From assembly GCF_000002425.4 (NCBI RefSeq), contig NC_037269.1, forward strand, positions 14,667,309-14,731,308: a stretch of 64,000 nt of DNA, given 5' to 3'. A program made the position numbers and the translations under genes. Positions 20,186 through 32,256 of the stretch are shown here, piece after piece. Every line of letters starts with the position of its first letter. Within the stretch, counting starts at the first letter, position 1. The notes under the pieces were generated by a model, which was not told where the DNA came from, did not search any database, and worked only from the letters and a program-made list of their open reading frames with translations. Source of the DNA: Physcomitrium patens (lineage: Eukaryota; Streptophyta; Bryopsida; Funariales; Funariaceae).

Positions 20186-20667
20186 GTGGCTTTTAGTGAG
20201 GGTGAAGGTTTGAGAGTGATTGAAAAGTTTAAAGGTAATAATTTCAACCATTGGAAGGTAAAAATGGAACTTTAGTTGGCATCTTGAGACCTTTGAGACA
20301 TTATAGATAAAAGTGAAGAGCCTCCAAGCATGCATGTTGATGCTAAATAGAGGAAGGACTTTACTAGATGAGAAAAAAAGACTTTTGGTATGATTTCTAT
20401 TAATTTGGATGAAGCCAACTTTTCTCACATCATCTCTTGTAAAAAACTAGCAAAAACATAGAAGACCCTTTGCAATATATATGGAAGTAAGAACTTATCC
20501 AATATCATCTTCACAAGGAAGAAATTCTTCACTTGCAGGATAGAAGAAGGTGATGACATCATGGCTCATATCAATAAAATAAAGGCCCTTCCTAATCAAC
20601 TTATAATTGTTGACAAGCATTTAGAAGAGAGTGATATTGTCATGACCTTGCTTATGAGCCTTATCAA
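20186..20667 (+). pseudogene. gag of Copia1, 5' part
   Basis: Fragments read KFKGNNFNHWKVKMEL, then EEGDDIMAHINKIKALPNQL and VMTLLMSLI, the copia-type (UBN2-like) gag core. Stops are present. Reading breaks at the LTR-C insertion and resumes after it with NYLIMALESIKLKEIIMNYV. Copia3 carries the same region at 55436-55720. Confidence 0.65.
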
Positions 20668-21930
20668 TGTCGGAGTAGAGAGAGTTTGCTTCAAGAAAAT
20701 GTTGGACTTTTGGCTATCACTAATTGTTCAATCAAGCTTCAAAATAAGAAAAGCCCTAAGTTTATATATAAATTTTTTCTTTTGAGCAATTACACCAAAT
20801 ACACAAGCCTCAAGTAACCAACAACATCCAAAATATGATAAAATCCTCTAAAACCTTATACATCCTTATGTGGAAATTTTTCCAAACTTCAATAGCTCAT
20901 ATCTCCTAATCCGACCGTCCAAACAAACTCAAATTGTACATGAAGTACTGATGTATTCTTATTAACTTTTACAACAAATTTCAACTGCAAATTCATTGCG
21001 GATCTTGAGATATCTTAAAAACCCTAACAGTCGCTTCAAACCCTTGTCTTTATACATGTGCATGAAATTTTCTTTATATCTCACAAAATATAAGCTCAAA
21101 TACCACAAAATTTATATATATATATATAGCTTTTTAACACAAAATTTTACATTCTCTAAAAAGTTTGAGCCAAAAATTTGTCCAAAAACTTAAGTTATGG
21201 CTCCAACCATTACTATAAACAAAACCGCTCACTCACTATCTTTGATTTGGAAGTGCCGCCTTCAACTCTTTATAACTCCTTCACATGAACTTTAAAAGCA
21301 ATAATTTTTTCATGAAAGATGTAGGCCTTAAAATCACTATTCCATTTGTACCTTCCGATCTTCAAAAGCTATTGTACAACTCCTCATATCCTCAAAAGAG
21401 TAACAGTATATCTTAAATTAATACCTTAACTTCAAACGGCTACAACTTCTTCATTCTAACTCCAAATTCTCTAATATTTACATACAAATTGTACCTCAAA
21501 TCCTAAACTTTATAATCCTAGCTTTGAATCTCCAAATGCCTTCTTTGAAGTTACCGAAATCCTTGTTAAGATCACGGACAGCCTTCTCTAAGTCCATTGG
21601 ACATGGTATTTGACTAATAGGGATAAAGTTCTCCATTCCTTGCCTTCATCCGACCATGCATTGCTTTCATCCCTCCCAATTAGCCTCCTACTAGTTTAAA
21701 TTTTCATCCTTAGGCTTCTACCTTCTCTCAAGGCTTCATACTAAATATTTAGGTCCTTTATTTTTATTTTTTTAATGTCAAAATCAAAATAAGTAAAGAA
21801 ACAAAATAAAGTTTCTTATACCAACTCCTTTTAATTTAATCTACTAGCCACTCTAACACACATCTAGATTTATTAATATATAATATTTTTTAACTAATTT
21901 TTATATACTATAAGCATTTACAGTATGACA
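20668..21930 (-). repeat. Solo LTR-C inside Copia1 gag
   Basis: About 1263 bp. On the minus strand it starts TGTCATACTGTAAATGC and ends CTACTCCGACA. Its reverse complement aligns with 36419-37706 (shared AATTAGTGATAGCCAAAAG near the end and ATGGTTGGAGCCAT in the middle). Gag reading resumes on the far side. A perfect target duplication is not visible. Confidence 0.7.
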
Positions 21931-22776
21931 TCGAGTCCTAAAACTACCTCATTATGGCATTGGAATCCATTAAACTAAAAGAGATCATAATGAATTATGT
22001 GATGGCAAGACTTGCTCATGAAGTGACCAAGAGGAAAGAAAAAGAGCCTCAAAGTGAGGATTTGGCTCTCCTTTCAAGATAAGGCAAGGAGAGTTATTCT
22101 AATCAATGTGACAATGCAAGAACTTGCTTCATTTACAGAAAACCATGTCATTCACTAGAAATTACTACAAGGCTAAGAAAGGAGATAGAAAAAGTATAAA
22201 CAGTGCTCTTAATGAATATGGAGGTGATGATTATGCATTCATGGCAAGTGAAGGTACTTCTTTGGTTACCATATCTAAGTGGATTGTTGATTCGGGTGCC
22301 ACTAATACATGACTCCATATAAGTATTCATTTGATACTTATGAAGAAATTTCAGCAACAAATATACTCATAGGAGACAATGACATAGTAGAATCTATTGT
22401 AGTAGAAATTGTTGTAAAAGGCCAAACTAAGAAGATCAGATTGAAAGACATCTTACATATACCAAAGATGAAGAAAATCTCTTCTCGGTGAGTAAAATTA
22501 TTTCATATGGTTATAAAGTCCAATTTGATAAGAATGGATGTTTTGTGAAGACATTGGAAGGAAATGATGTTGCAAAAGGCTTTAGAGATGGCAACATCTA
22601 CTTCATCAAGTGTAAGAAGGTGAATGGAGTTGAAGTGGCATCATTTGTTGAATTGCCTCAAAATCAAGACAAGTTTGGCATTTGGCATTGACGCCTTGGT
22701 CATTTGAATGCCAATAGCATGAAGGAGCTCCAATCCATAGTAAGTGGCTTAGATCTTGGTCATAAAAGCCACAATG
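21931..22776 (+). pseudogene. gag end, protease and pre-integrase region of Copia1
   Basis: Gag continues with MARLAHEVTKRKEKEPQSED, then a zinc knuckle reduced to CFIYRKPCHS, having lost its second Cys. The protease site is IVDSGATNT (22286-22312), followed by a shift. LKDILHIPKMKKISSR and then the frame 22488-22691 with SKIISYGYKVQFDKNG lead to the integrase zinc finger region (RLGHLNANSMKELQ). Several shifts and stops. LTR-D interrupts it after codons for SHNDM. Confidence 0.7.
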
Positions 22777-22781
22777 ATATG

Positions 22782-23519
22782 TGTGGTTATCGTTTTACTT
22801 ATTCCGAAAGAAACTTTCCACAATAAATCCGTATAGGGTGATTCGAATATAAGAAAAGACCATATATATGAGCTCCAATTGTTAAGGTCACGCAATTAAC
22901 TGCTACTATTGAATGCTTACCATACCAAAGAATACTTAACTTTTCTTCCTACAATCCACTCTCTCATACCAATACAATAACATCCACGACAACAATTTCA
23001 GTACCCTGTGTAATTCACGAACACACAAGCATATCCCAAATCCTAGAATGAACAACTTCTAATCCACAAAATCTGATCAAGACAATTCCTTCGATTATAA
23101 TTCCTCTCCACTGAATTTACAACCTTGCGATAAACAGTGACTGGAAACTTCCATACATCTTCAATCTTTCACAATAATTGATAAACAGTGATCCATAAAT
23201 AACTTCATAAATCAAATATTAATTCATTAAATCAATTTTCTTCACTAGAATCAACACTAACATAAAAGAGACAAGAAAACTAAGAAGAAGAGATAGCACC
23301 AAGCTTATCCCTGGCTCAGTACTATCGTAGTCTGGCATCTTAATTAACTTCTACAATTCCTATATACTTTCTCCTAATTCTTTAGATTCTAATCATAATT
23401 CTATAATTAATCACTTTTAAGAACTAAATCACTCATTCGTCCTCTTGAATTTCTTATTATATGGACTATTAATATATTTTATCAATATCTTTTAAAAATG
23501 AATTAATATCTATTCTACA
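22782..23519. repeat. Solo LTR-D inside Copia1 integrase
   Basis: 738 bp, TGTGGTTATCGTTTTACTT to TATTCTACA, with a perfect 5-bp target duplication ATATG (22777-22781 and 23520-23524). The integrase frame continues on the right as LACEGCIQNKQQK, the Cys pair of the HHCC finger. Confidence 0.9.
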
Positions 23520-24756
23520 ATATGGCACTTGCTTGTGAAGGTTGTATTCAAAACAAACAACAAAAGGCTACATTTCTAAATGGAGTTGCAATACGTGCAA
23601 CCAAATTGTTGGAGATAGTCCATTCTAATATTTGTGGACCTATGAGGATGCCATCAATAGGAGGTGCAAGAAACTTTGTTACATTCATTGATGATTTTTC
23701 AAGGAAGGTGTAGATTTTCATCTTCAAAGCAAAGAGTGAGTATTTCACAAGGTTTAAGGAGTTTAAGGCACTTGTGGAGAAGCAATGTAAGTACAAAATG
23801 AAGATATTGCATACGAAAAATGGAAGTGAGTATATATTAAAGCAGTTCGATGATTTCTTGAAGATGCATGGTATTGCAAGACAAACCTCTATTCCTTATA
23901 CTCTACAACAAAATAGAGTTGCTAAAAGAGAAAATCAAACTATTGTGGAAATGGCAAGGAGTATGCTACATGCACAAAACCTTGGATTTGAGTATTGGAC
24001 AAAAGCTATGATAATAGCAGTTTATAGAAGGAATAGGTGTCCTACAAGTGCACTTACATAAAAAACTCCTGAAGAAGCTTAGAGTGGAAAGAAACCTTGT
24101 GTTTCACTCATTAGGACTTTTAAATGCATAGCATATGCAAAGACACCAAATTTATGAGATCAAAATTTGATGCAAAAGTTTCAAAAGGTTTGTTGGTTGG
24201 ATATTGTGAAAGTACAAAGGCTTATAGGCTCATGTATTTAGAGACCAAAAAGATCATCAAAAGTCGTGATGTTCAATTTTTGGAGCACAAAAGTGCTTGT
24301 GAGTACTTGGAGATGTGTCTAAGTAGGAGTAATAGTGTGTTCATGGACACCTCTTCAATTTCAACAAAGAAGGAAGAAGATGAAGATAATGATAGTTGTA
24401 AAGGTAGAAATGAAGATGAAGAGACAAAGAAGGTGGAGAATAAGGCCTTTAAAAATGCTAAGGCTAGCAATGAAGAGCATAAAGATGTTCATGATGATAG
24501 TGATGAGGATTATCAATCTTTGAGTGAGAAAAGACTATCTACAAAAGAAAAGAAGGTTGGAGGAGACCATAGAATGCAACAAATTGAGTCTTCTTCAAAT
24601 GAAAGGAGTTATTCTTTAAGAGATAAAAAACAATGTGACAAATGGTGGAAGAATCACATCTTTCGTCAAATAAGTCAAGAACATGCCAATGTTGTACTTT
24701 TTACTGATCTATTGAGTTTGTGTGATGTAATGAAGTCCACAAATGCTTTGAAGTGA
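23520..24756 (+). pseudogene. Integrase of Copia1, broken and catalytically dead
   Basis: Motifs in order: CEGC (finger), then the core. All three catalytic acids are altered. The first block reads HSNICGPM where HSDVCGPM is expected, the second reads HTKNGSEY where an Asp is expected before Asn-Gly, and the third reads QQNRVAKRENQT where AERENQ is expected. The C-terminal part (24124-24756) has VGYCESTKAYRLMYL and a long acidic linker towards RT. Stops interrupt it in at least three places. Confidence 0.8.
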
Positions 24757-26193
24757 GAGAAAGCCATCGAAGAAGAATATCAATCACTCATGGATAATAG
24801 AACATGAGAATTGATTCAACTTCCACCAAATCAAACTTCAATTAGTTGTATGTGGGTGTTTAAAATAAAGAAGGATACAATGGATAATATTATGAGGTAT
24901 AATACAAGATTGGTTGCAAAAGGCTACTCACAAGTTTTTGGTGTTGATTTCAATGAGACATTTGTTCTCGTGGCCAAATTCATGACCATTAGAACCATTG
25001 TGGCAATTGAGATAACAATGGACTTAGAGAAGCATCAAATAGATTTGAAGACTGCTTTTTTGAATGAAAAGTTGGAAGAAGACATCTATATGGATCAATT
25101 TCAAGGATTTTTTGAAGAAGGCAAGCAAAGCCTTATTTGTAAGTTGAAGAAATCTTTTTATGGACTCAAGCAATCACTAAGAATATGGTACCAACGCATC
25201 GATACATTTTTTGTGAATGAAGAATTTGTTAGAAGTGAAACTGATCATTCCATATATGAAATACAATCAAAAGTCTTCTTAGTGATTGTTATTCTTTATG
25301 TCGATGATTTAATCATCTTGATTAACACCTTGAAAAAGATGGATTGGTTGAAGGCAAAGGTAGCAAAAGAATTTGAGATGAGTGATTTGGGAGAGTTTCA
25401 CTATTACATAGGAGTAGAGTTTGTGAGAGATTGAGCTAAGAAGATCATTATATTGAGCCAAAAGAAGTATATTGAAGAAGTGTTGAAATGATTCAATATA
25501 GAAGAGTGCAAGCCTATTGGAACACCATTGGAGGCCAATATAAAGTTGATGAAATTCATGGATAAGGAGTTTGCTGAAGTTGAAGATGAATTAAAAGATG
25601 TTCTATACAAGGTAGGAGTAGGCTCATTTATATATGCAATGGTTGGCACAAGGATGGATCTTGTATATGCAATGAGTGTTGTCAATCAAGACATATCAAA
25701 GGCTAAACCAATCCATTGGGCAACCATTAAGAGGATCTTGAGGTACTTAGAAGACACTTTAAACTTCAAATTAAGCCTTAGAGGTGATAATATTGCATTG
25801 TATGGTCATTGTGATGCAGATTGGGTTGGAAATGCAAACAATAGAAGGTCAACAATGGGATATATATTCTTTATTGAAGTAGGAGTAATTTCATGGAATT
25901 GCAAGAGACAACCAATAATTGCAAGGTCTAGAATAGAGGTGGAGTATATAGCAGTAAGTCATGGTGCAATAGAGGCAATATGGCTAAGATAAGTTTTAGA
26001 AGACATTTGACTTGTGCAATTGGAAGCAACTCTAATGAAGTGTGACAATCAAGGATGGCTTACCTTTGTAAAGATTCCAAAATATCATTCAAGGATAAAG
26101 CATATTGACATTCAATATCACTTCATATAAAAAAAGATTGAAATGGGAGTAATTGACATAACGTATTATGTTATGGAAGACATGCTTGCTAAT
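24757..26193 (+). pseudogene. RT and RNase H of Copia1, interrupted by GypB
   Basis: RT is open over 24811-25434 with CMWVFKIKKD, VAKGYSQVFGVDFNETF, FLNEKLEEDIYM and the intact catalytic YVDDLIIL. After one stop, 25528-25992 gives the end of RT and RNase H (YGHCDADWVGNANNRRSTMG, ARSRIEVEYIAVSHGA). A stop after WLR is followed by CDNQGWLTFVK-like fragments to 26193, where GypB is inserted. The last stretch resumes at 32734. RT would make cDNA in particles. Confidence 0.82.
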
Positions 26194-26665
26194 TGTCACG
26201 GACACAAAATACAGACTTGAAATCTAACAAGAAGTTCAAGAAGAAGTGGCAGAACTAGATTAAACAGATGAGTACAAGAACAACACCAAAAAGGTGAGCT
26301 AAAACTCCAAGAGATGTGTTGTCGAGATTGAAGAACTCTTCAGCCTCGACTCCTATATATACTACTGGCCTATGGTTCTAAGGAAGCGCATCAAGAAGCT
26401 TCCCAAGAACTATGAAGCTTCTCGAGCAACTACCCAAGAGCTAGGAAGCTTCTCAAATAACTTCCTAGAATCTACTAGAATATTCTAAGAATCTTCTAGA
26501 GCCTTCTAAGGGAATCTTTAGGGAATCGTCAAAGAATCTTTAGGGAATCTTTGAAGAATATTCTAAGAGAATATTCAAGGAATCTTTTGGAAGTTTCTAG
26601 AGACTTCTTTCTAGAAGGTTCTAGAAACTTGTCTCTAGAAAGGTCTAAGGACTATGTCCCTAACA
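26194..26665 (-). repeat. 3' LTR of GypB
   Basis: 472 bp, TGTCACGGACAC to GTCCCTAACA. The first 190 bases are nearly the same as in GypA, then it diverges into a longer GAA/TTC-rich segment. Confidence 0.95.
26354..26640 (-). promoter_or_regulatory. LTR promoter of GypB: TATA box and heat-shock-element array
   Basis: TATATATA at 26354-26361. Upstream on the minus strand are GAATATTC at 26478-26485, GAATCTTCTAGA from 26489, several further GAATATTC pairs near 26550-26580, and a perfect four-pentamer site TTCTAGAAGGTTCTAGAA at 26609-26626. The arrangement differs from GypA in detail but keeps the same logic. The copy in the 5' LTR (32257-32728) is the one that would drive the element. Confidence 0.65.
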
Positions 26666-26715
26666 TCACCTCCTCCTTTAGCTTCGAGGTCTCCGAGAAG
26701 CAATGTTATCGTCAG

Positions 26716-27063
26716 TCAATACCAACGCAAGAAAATGAAGATCTGTCGCATAACCTCTGCTATGAACTCCAATTGTTGTTCACGAGGCAAGTGATTCAAT
26801 GGTCCTTGAAGCCAACGGTAGTGGCCCACGCCTTCAACTTCTGACCAAGCATGAACCTCCGTGTCTTCATTGTGAAATTGTCCTGCAAACACTCCTTCTG
26901 GCTGACCATTGTATGCAGGCTCGACCTCAAATACAATCACCAGCGATCTGTTGCTCGGAATCCTTCGACGTCGTCGTGGTGCAGGCGGTTCTTCATCTCG
27001 CGGTCGTCTTCATGAGCTAGTTGTTTGAGATGACATGACAAGTGTAGTACCTTGGCTATCCAT
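26716..27063 (-). pseudogene. Extra small ORF of GypB, one stop
   Basis: Counterpart of the 8917-9270 ORF of GypA, starting MDSQGTTLVMSSQ. One TGA at 27010-27012 replaces an Arg codon. Downstream the arginine-rich patch and the C-terminal block (HAWSEVEGVGHYRWLQGP, NHLPREQQLEFIAEVMRQ) are open to the end. It lies between chromodomain and 3' LTR. The function is unknown. Confidence 0.7.
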
Positions 27064-27241
27064 ATTCAAAGGCTAAAACAATAAGAACAAACTTGGGCTA
27101 CTAACAAAGTTCTACGCTATCTTGGAGAGAATGACTACATCAACTATGGATTTTGGTGGTGCTCTCTCCTCTTTTCTGTTTTCTGGATGAGCAAGCTTCA
27201 GTAAGAAGCTATCGTCGAACCGGCTTGGGTTTCTCAGGATA

Positions 27242-30200
27242 TCATCGATGAAACTCCTGTACCTTTTGCGGCGCATTCGCGAGATTTTTGGTCGGCTCCC
27301 ATGTTCGTTCATTAATATCGTAACCGCTCCAATGCACAAAGTATTCTAATTTACCCTGTCTTTGCCGTGAATCCAAGACCTTTTCCACCTCGTATTCTTC
27401 ATGGTTCTCTATTTCTATGCTAGGTGGTGGACATTGTACTCTTCCAGGAAAAGACGATTCTCGATAAGGCTCCAACAAAGAAACATGAAAGACAGGATGT
27501 ACCTTCATAGTAGCTGGTAACTCCAGACGATACGCTACAGGATTGATCTGCTTCTGGATAACAAATGGTCCCAATCTCCGATAGTCCAATTTGTCACATG
27601 GCCGCTTGGTCTTAATATTTCGTCGAAGCAGCCAAACTTTGTCTCCAATCGTGAATTTAGGTGCCTGATTCCGAAATTTGTCCGCGGACGCCTTGTAAGA
27701 TTCTTGGGCAGTTTACAATTGAAGCTTCAATATAGTTTGAAGTTGCGAAAGCTCCTTCACCAATCCTTCAGCTGCCGGATTGTTAATCGTTGACGAACTC
27801 CATAAGTCAAGCTTCGGATGGTATCCATAATTAGAAAAGAATGGCGTTTGTTGAGTTGACGCATGAAGGGTGTTGTTATATGCAAACTCGGCTAGCGGTA
27901 GATATGCGGCCCAATCATCTTGTTGATAGTTGATGGTGCAACGTAAATATTGCTCTAAAACTTGATTCACTCGTTCTGTTTGGCTGTCCGTTTGAGGATG
28001 AAATGCTGAAGAAAGCTTGATATCCACCTTCAATATCTCAAAAAGAGATTTCCAAAACTTTGACACAAACTGGGTTCCTCGATCCGATACGATATCATCT
28101 GGTAGACCATGATATCGATACACATTATCAAGAAAGAGTCTTGCTGTGTCTTCGCTTGACGATGTCTTCTTGCAAGGGACAAAATGTGCCATCTTTGTAA
28201 GCCGATCTACGACAACAAAAATGCTGTCAAATGAATTCGATGGTGGTAGATCCGTAATAAAGTCCATGGAAACCGAAGACCATGGTCGGCGCGGAATAGG
28301 CAATGGTTGTAGAAGTCCATAAGGCCGATGTCGAGGGTTTTTGGATCTTGAACAAATGTCACAAGATACAACAAAATCTTTCACATCCTTCCACATTTGA
28401 GGCCACCAGAAATCGCGGGAAATAAGTTCCAAGGTCTTATTGAATCCAAAATGTCCCGCAGCTGGAAAGTCATGACGAGATTGAAGAACTCGGAGTCGTG
28501 TTGGCCCTTTTGGGATATACAACCGCTCTTCGAAATATACTAGATCTCCTTCCATCTTGAATTTATCATCACTAGCATGTTGCTTGATATCAAGGGCTAG
28601 AGAATCTTCAATGGTTGCGGCCCGTACCTGGTCGAGGAAGTCAGCATCAATTGGTACAATAGCTGCGTTGAGTCGAAATTTCTCTAGCTTCAACAATGTC
28701 GTGCACTGTTGATCAAATGATGCATCTCCAGCCTTTGGCGCGAGATATGATCTCCTTGATAATGCATCGGACAACCCTTGTTGCTTCCCAGGCCGATAAG
28801 TAATAACAAAGTCGAACCTGGATAGCGACATACTCCACCGAGCTTGACGCCGATTCAAAACCCGAGCCGACATAAAATACTCCAAATTCTTGTGATCCGT
28901 ATATACGGTCACTGGATGTGCAGTTCCTTCGAGAAAGTGGCGCCACTCTTGGAAAGAATCTACTATAGCAAGGAGTTCCTTATCGTGGATCTCATAGTTG
29001 ATCTCAGCAGCAGAGAATTTTCGAGAATAGAACGCAACTGGATGGAGCTTCTCATCTACGCCCATCTGTGAAAGTACAGCTCCCAAAGCAAAATCCGAAG
29101 CATCTGTCTCCAAATAAAAGGCCTTTGTAAAGTTCGGATGTACCAAGATTGGAGTTGTAGTAAATACCATCTTCAAATCTTGGAATGCTTTTTCTGCGAT
29201 AGGTCCCCATTCGAGCTTGTCCTTGCACGTTAACCGAGTGAGGGGGGCAGCAACTTGAGAATAATTCTTGATGAAGATCCGATAGTAGTTAGCAAATCCA
29301 AGAAAACATTGTACATCCCTAACCGTCTTCGAAACTTCCCAAGACATGATTGCTTCTACCTTCTTTGGATCCATCTTCAATCCTTCCGTAGTCGCGATGA
29401 ATCCCAAAAACTCCATCTCAGTTTGGTGAAATAAGCACTTCTCCAATTTGGCATAGAGTCCTCGCTCCCGTAGTTTTTTGAGTACCAGACGAACGTGCTT
29501 CTCATGTTCTTCTTCGTTCTTAGAAAATATCAAAATATCATCTAGATAGATGACAACAAAATTGTCTAGATGCTCTCGAAAGATGTCATTCATCATGTGT
29601 TGAAAGACCGCTGGAGCATTAGTAAGACCAAATGGCATGACATTGTATTCAAAATGGCCATACCTTGTTCGAAAAGCTGTCTTCCATTCATCTCCTTCCT
29701 TGATTCGCACAAGGTTGTAAGCTCCCCTTAGGTCAATCTTTGTAAAGATCCTTGCACGCCCAAGTTGTTCTAGAAGACCAGAGATCAAAGGCAGTGGGTA
29801 GCGATTCTTTTTTGTCACCTTGTTGAGACCTCGATAGTCCACGTACATCCGTAGTGAGCCATCTTTCTTCTTCACAAATAAGATTGGTGCCCCAGCTGGC
29901 GACTTCAAATGACGGATGAAGTTCTTGGCTAGATTCTCGTCAATATACTTCCGCAACTCAGTCAACTCTGTCTGCGACAAATTGTAGATTGGTCCAAAAG
30001 GTGGTTGTGCTCCTTCTTGCAATTCAATGGCACAGTCATAGGGTCGATGCTTTGGCAGCATTTCAGCATTCTTCTTTTCAAAGACATCTTTGAATTCTTC
30101 ATACTGCTTTGGAATAACCTAAGTCGGAGTTGCATCTTCTCGAGTCGGAGTTGCAAAGATGACAAGAGGTGTATTTTGCTTGGCTTCCTTCATGAAAGCC

Positions 30201-30790
30201 CTTGCACCTATAAACAAGGATTTGTTTCTAGACATTGTCTTGGCAGATTCCACCTTCAAGGAGTTTGTTGGAAATGTCACTTTCCGCAACTTCCAATCTA
30301 TCAATGGATTATATCTATCAAGCCAAGATAGTCCCAAAATGATAGGACATGAAGGGGTCTTGATAACATTAAACACAATATTGCTCTCATGGTTTTCAAG
30401 ACGTACCTTCAATGGTTTAGTTTCATGGATAACATTGCCCGAAGACAATGGTCGTCCATCTATGACTTCTACATGGACAGGCTTAAGTTTCTTTACAAGA
30501 GAAATATTGTGAAGCTTGGCAAACTCTTCATCTATAAAGCAAGCAGATGCACCCGAGTCTAATAAAGCATCGACTTGTAGTTCTTGAATACCCAGATGTA
30601 AAGGTACCATAAAACAATCTGAAGGTTGAGCTGAGAGAAAGGGACCTTGATTAATTTTGGATGTTGAGATGTCCAGCCGCACGGTCCCTATTGTGGCTGG
30701 GCGTCCTTGTTTTCCTGCATGCTTGTACTCCTGAGTCTTGTTGTTTGAGGCTTCTGTTTCTTCCGACAATCTACAACTTTATGGCCCGCT
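27242..30790 (-). pseudogene. pol: pol of GypB, nearly intact
   Basis: In the -1 frame relative to gag. Protease [20 protein letters not shown] is open (30119-30769), with TAG at 30119-30121. The next 782-residue open stretch (27713-30061) holds RT ([20 protein letters not shown]), RNase H (ETDASDFALGAVLSQ) and integrase (CDICSRSK, MDFITDLPPS, SDRGTQFVSKFW, HPQTDSQTERVNQ), all catalytic residues present. TAA at 27713-27715 separates the chromodomain part (27242-27589; [16 protein letters not shown]). The TAA is at the same codon as in GypA. If read through, only one other stop would separate the domains. Confidence 0.9.
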
Positions 30791-31737
30791 TCTCCGCAAT
30801 ATAAACACAAGTTTTGTTCTAACCGTCGCTTCATTTCCTCAGCTGTGAGGGGTTTGAAACGTACCGCATCAATTTGCATGGGTTCAGGATCTATGGAGTG
30901 ATTCTCTGGACCTTTTGAAAATGTAGCAAATGCTCCATCATTTCTCCAGCCTGATCGTCTTTCTTATCGTAATTCAAAGAGGCGATTGTCACAAATAATT
31001 GCCTGAGATATAAGTTCTTCTAAAGTATCCGCCTTAGGCATGGTGATCAATAAGTTCTTGACATCATCTCTCAGTCCATATCAAAATCATGTCATGAACG
31101 CCTTATCATTCCAATCAAGATCACATATAAGCTGTTGAAATTCTGCAGCATAGATTGCAGCAGAACGTGATCCTTGTCGCAGATTTTGTATCTTTCTTTC
31201 AGCCACTCTTTCTCGATCGCTATCTCCAAACGCAGCAGTAAGTCTCTCTATGAAAGCCTCTAGGTCGTACAATATTGGAGAATCCTTCTCCAATAGTGGA
31301 GCAAACCAAGAGCGAGCATTTCCTGATAGAAGAGTACCTATGAAAGCAACCTGGGTAAATCCATTCGGATAACGAGAAGGGTATAGGCGTAGGTAAAGCC
31401 GTACTTGTTGCACAAAACCTCGAAAGTTGGCTCTTGTTCCGTCAAACTTGTTTGGCATACTCGCTTTTGGTTCTTTCGTACTAATCCTTGAAGTATCTAT
31501 AAGGGTCGTATGTGACACATGTCTTGCTTCTCTCAGTCGAATAATCTCTTGTTGTAGGCTATGAATTTTGCGTCTAACTTCTTCGGTCACTAGATCAATT
31601 TGAGGTTCTTTACTTGGATTGTGAAGAAATGCAATCTCCTTTCGTACACTATTCATAAGAGCTTGAAGATCTGCAAGAGTTGCCACTCTATTGTCTACTT
31701 GTAGAGATGCACTGTCTATGACCTGGTCTACTTCCAT
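30688..31737 (-). pseudogene. gag: gag of GypB, with stops
   Basis: The frame starts MEVDQVIDSASLQVDNR and is open to 31087 (SMPNKFDGTRANFRGFVQQV; FQQLICDLDWNDKAF). Two close stops follow, another lies near 30964, and the same frame continues to 30688 with [15 protein letters not shown] and an intact zinc knuckle [14 protein letters not shown]. Its N-terminus differs from that of GypA gag. The end overlaps pol by about 80 nt in the -1 frame. Confidence 0.85.
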
Positions 31738-32256
31738 ATTTAGAGAATAGATGGATTAAAATTTTGAGAGAAGAAGAAATTGCTAAGTCTCTTGGAGAAA
31801 ATTATAGCACTACCTATCACTAAAACCTACTCGGAGAAAAGGAAAAAAAAACACTAAACGATTTCAGTTTTAGAGGAGGGTAATCCGCAACCTCTAAAAA
31901 TGCCTCAATGCTTTCGAGAAGAGGGGTAATCCGCACTCTATCAAGAAGGCAAAGCTCTGAAATCGATGTTAACAGTCTTTTCTACTAGCTATGCTAAACA
32001 AAAAGAAGGAATTAATATCAGTCCAAGAGAGGATAATCCGCAACCCTTAGAACGCTCAAGTATCTCCAAGGAAAGCGGTAGTCCACTCTCTGCCTCAAAG
32101 AACTAAGCTCTGATATTGTGATTGAGAAAATATTAGTTTAGAGGAAGGTAATCCGCAACCCCTAAAGCGCTAGAATACCTTCAAGAAGAGGGGTAATCCG
32201 CTCTCAAACAAGAAGGATTCAGCTCTGATATTAAGATAAAGGTAGTCTCGACAAAC
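31738..32256 (-). promoter_or_regulatory. 5' leader of GypB with three tandem units and three primer-like sites
   Basis: Three units of roughly 100-130 bp, each with a GAGGnnGGTAATCCGCAACC-type motif, a GGTAATCC or GGTAGTCC motif, and a terminal primer-like motif. The motifs are GCTCTGAAATCG (31954-31965), GCTCTGATATTG (32107-32118) and GCTCTGATATTA (32222-32233). The last is 23 nt from the LTR, as in GypA, but none matches initiator tRNA-Met as fully as the GypA site. Confidence 0.7.

Noticed and set aside
24273-24523. Small frames over the acidic linker of Copia1
   Set aside because: They come from GAA/GAT-rich sequence read in other frames, with low complexity and no motif.
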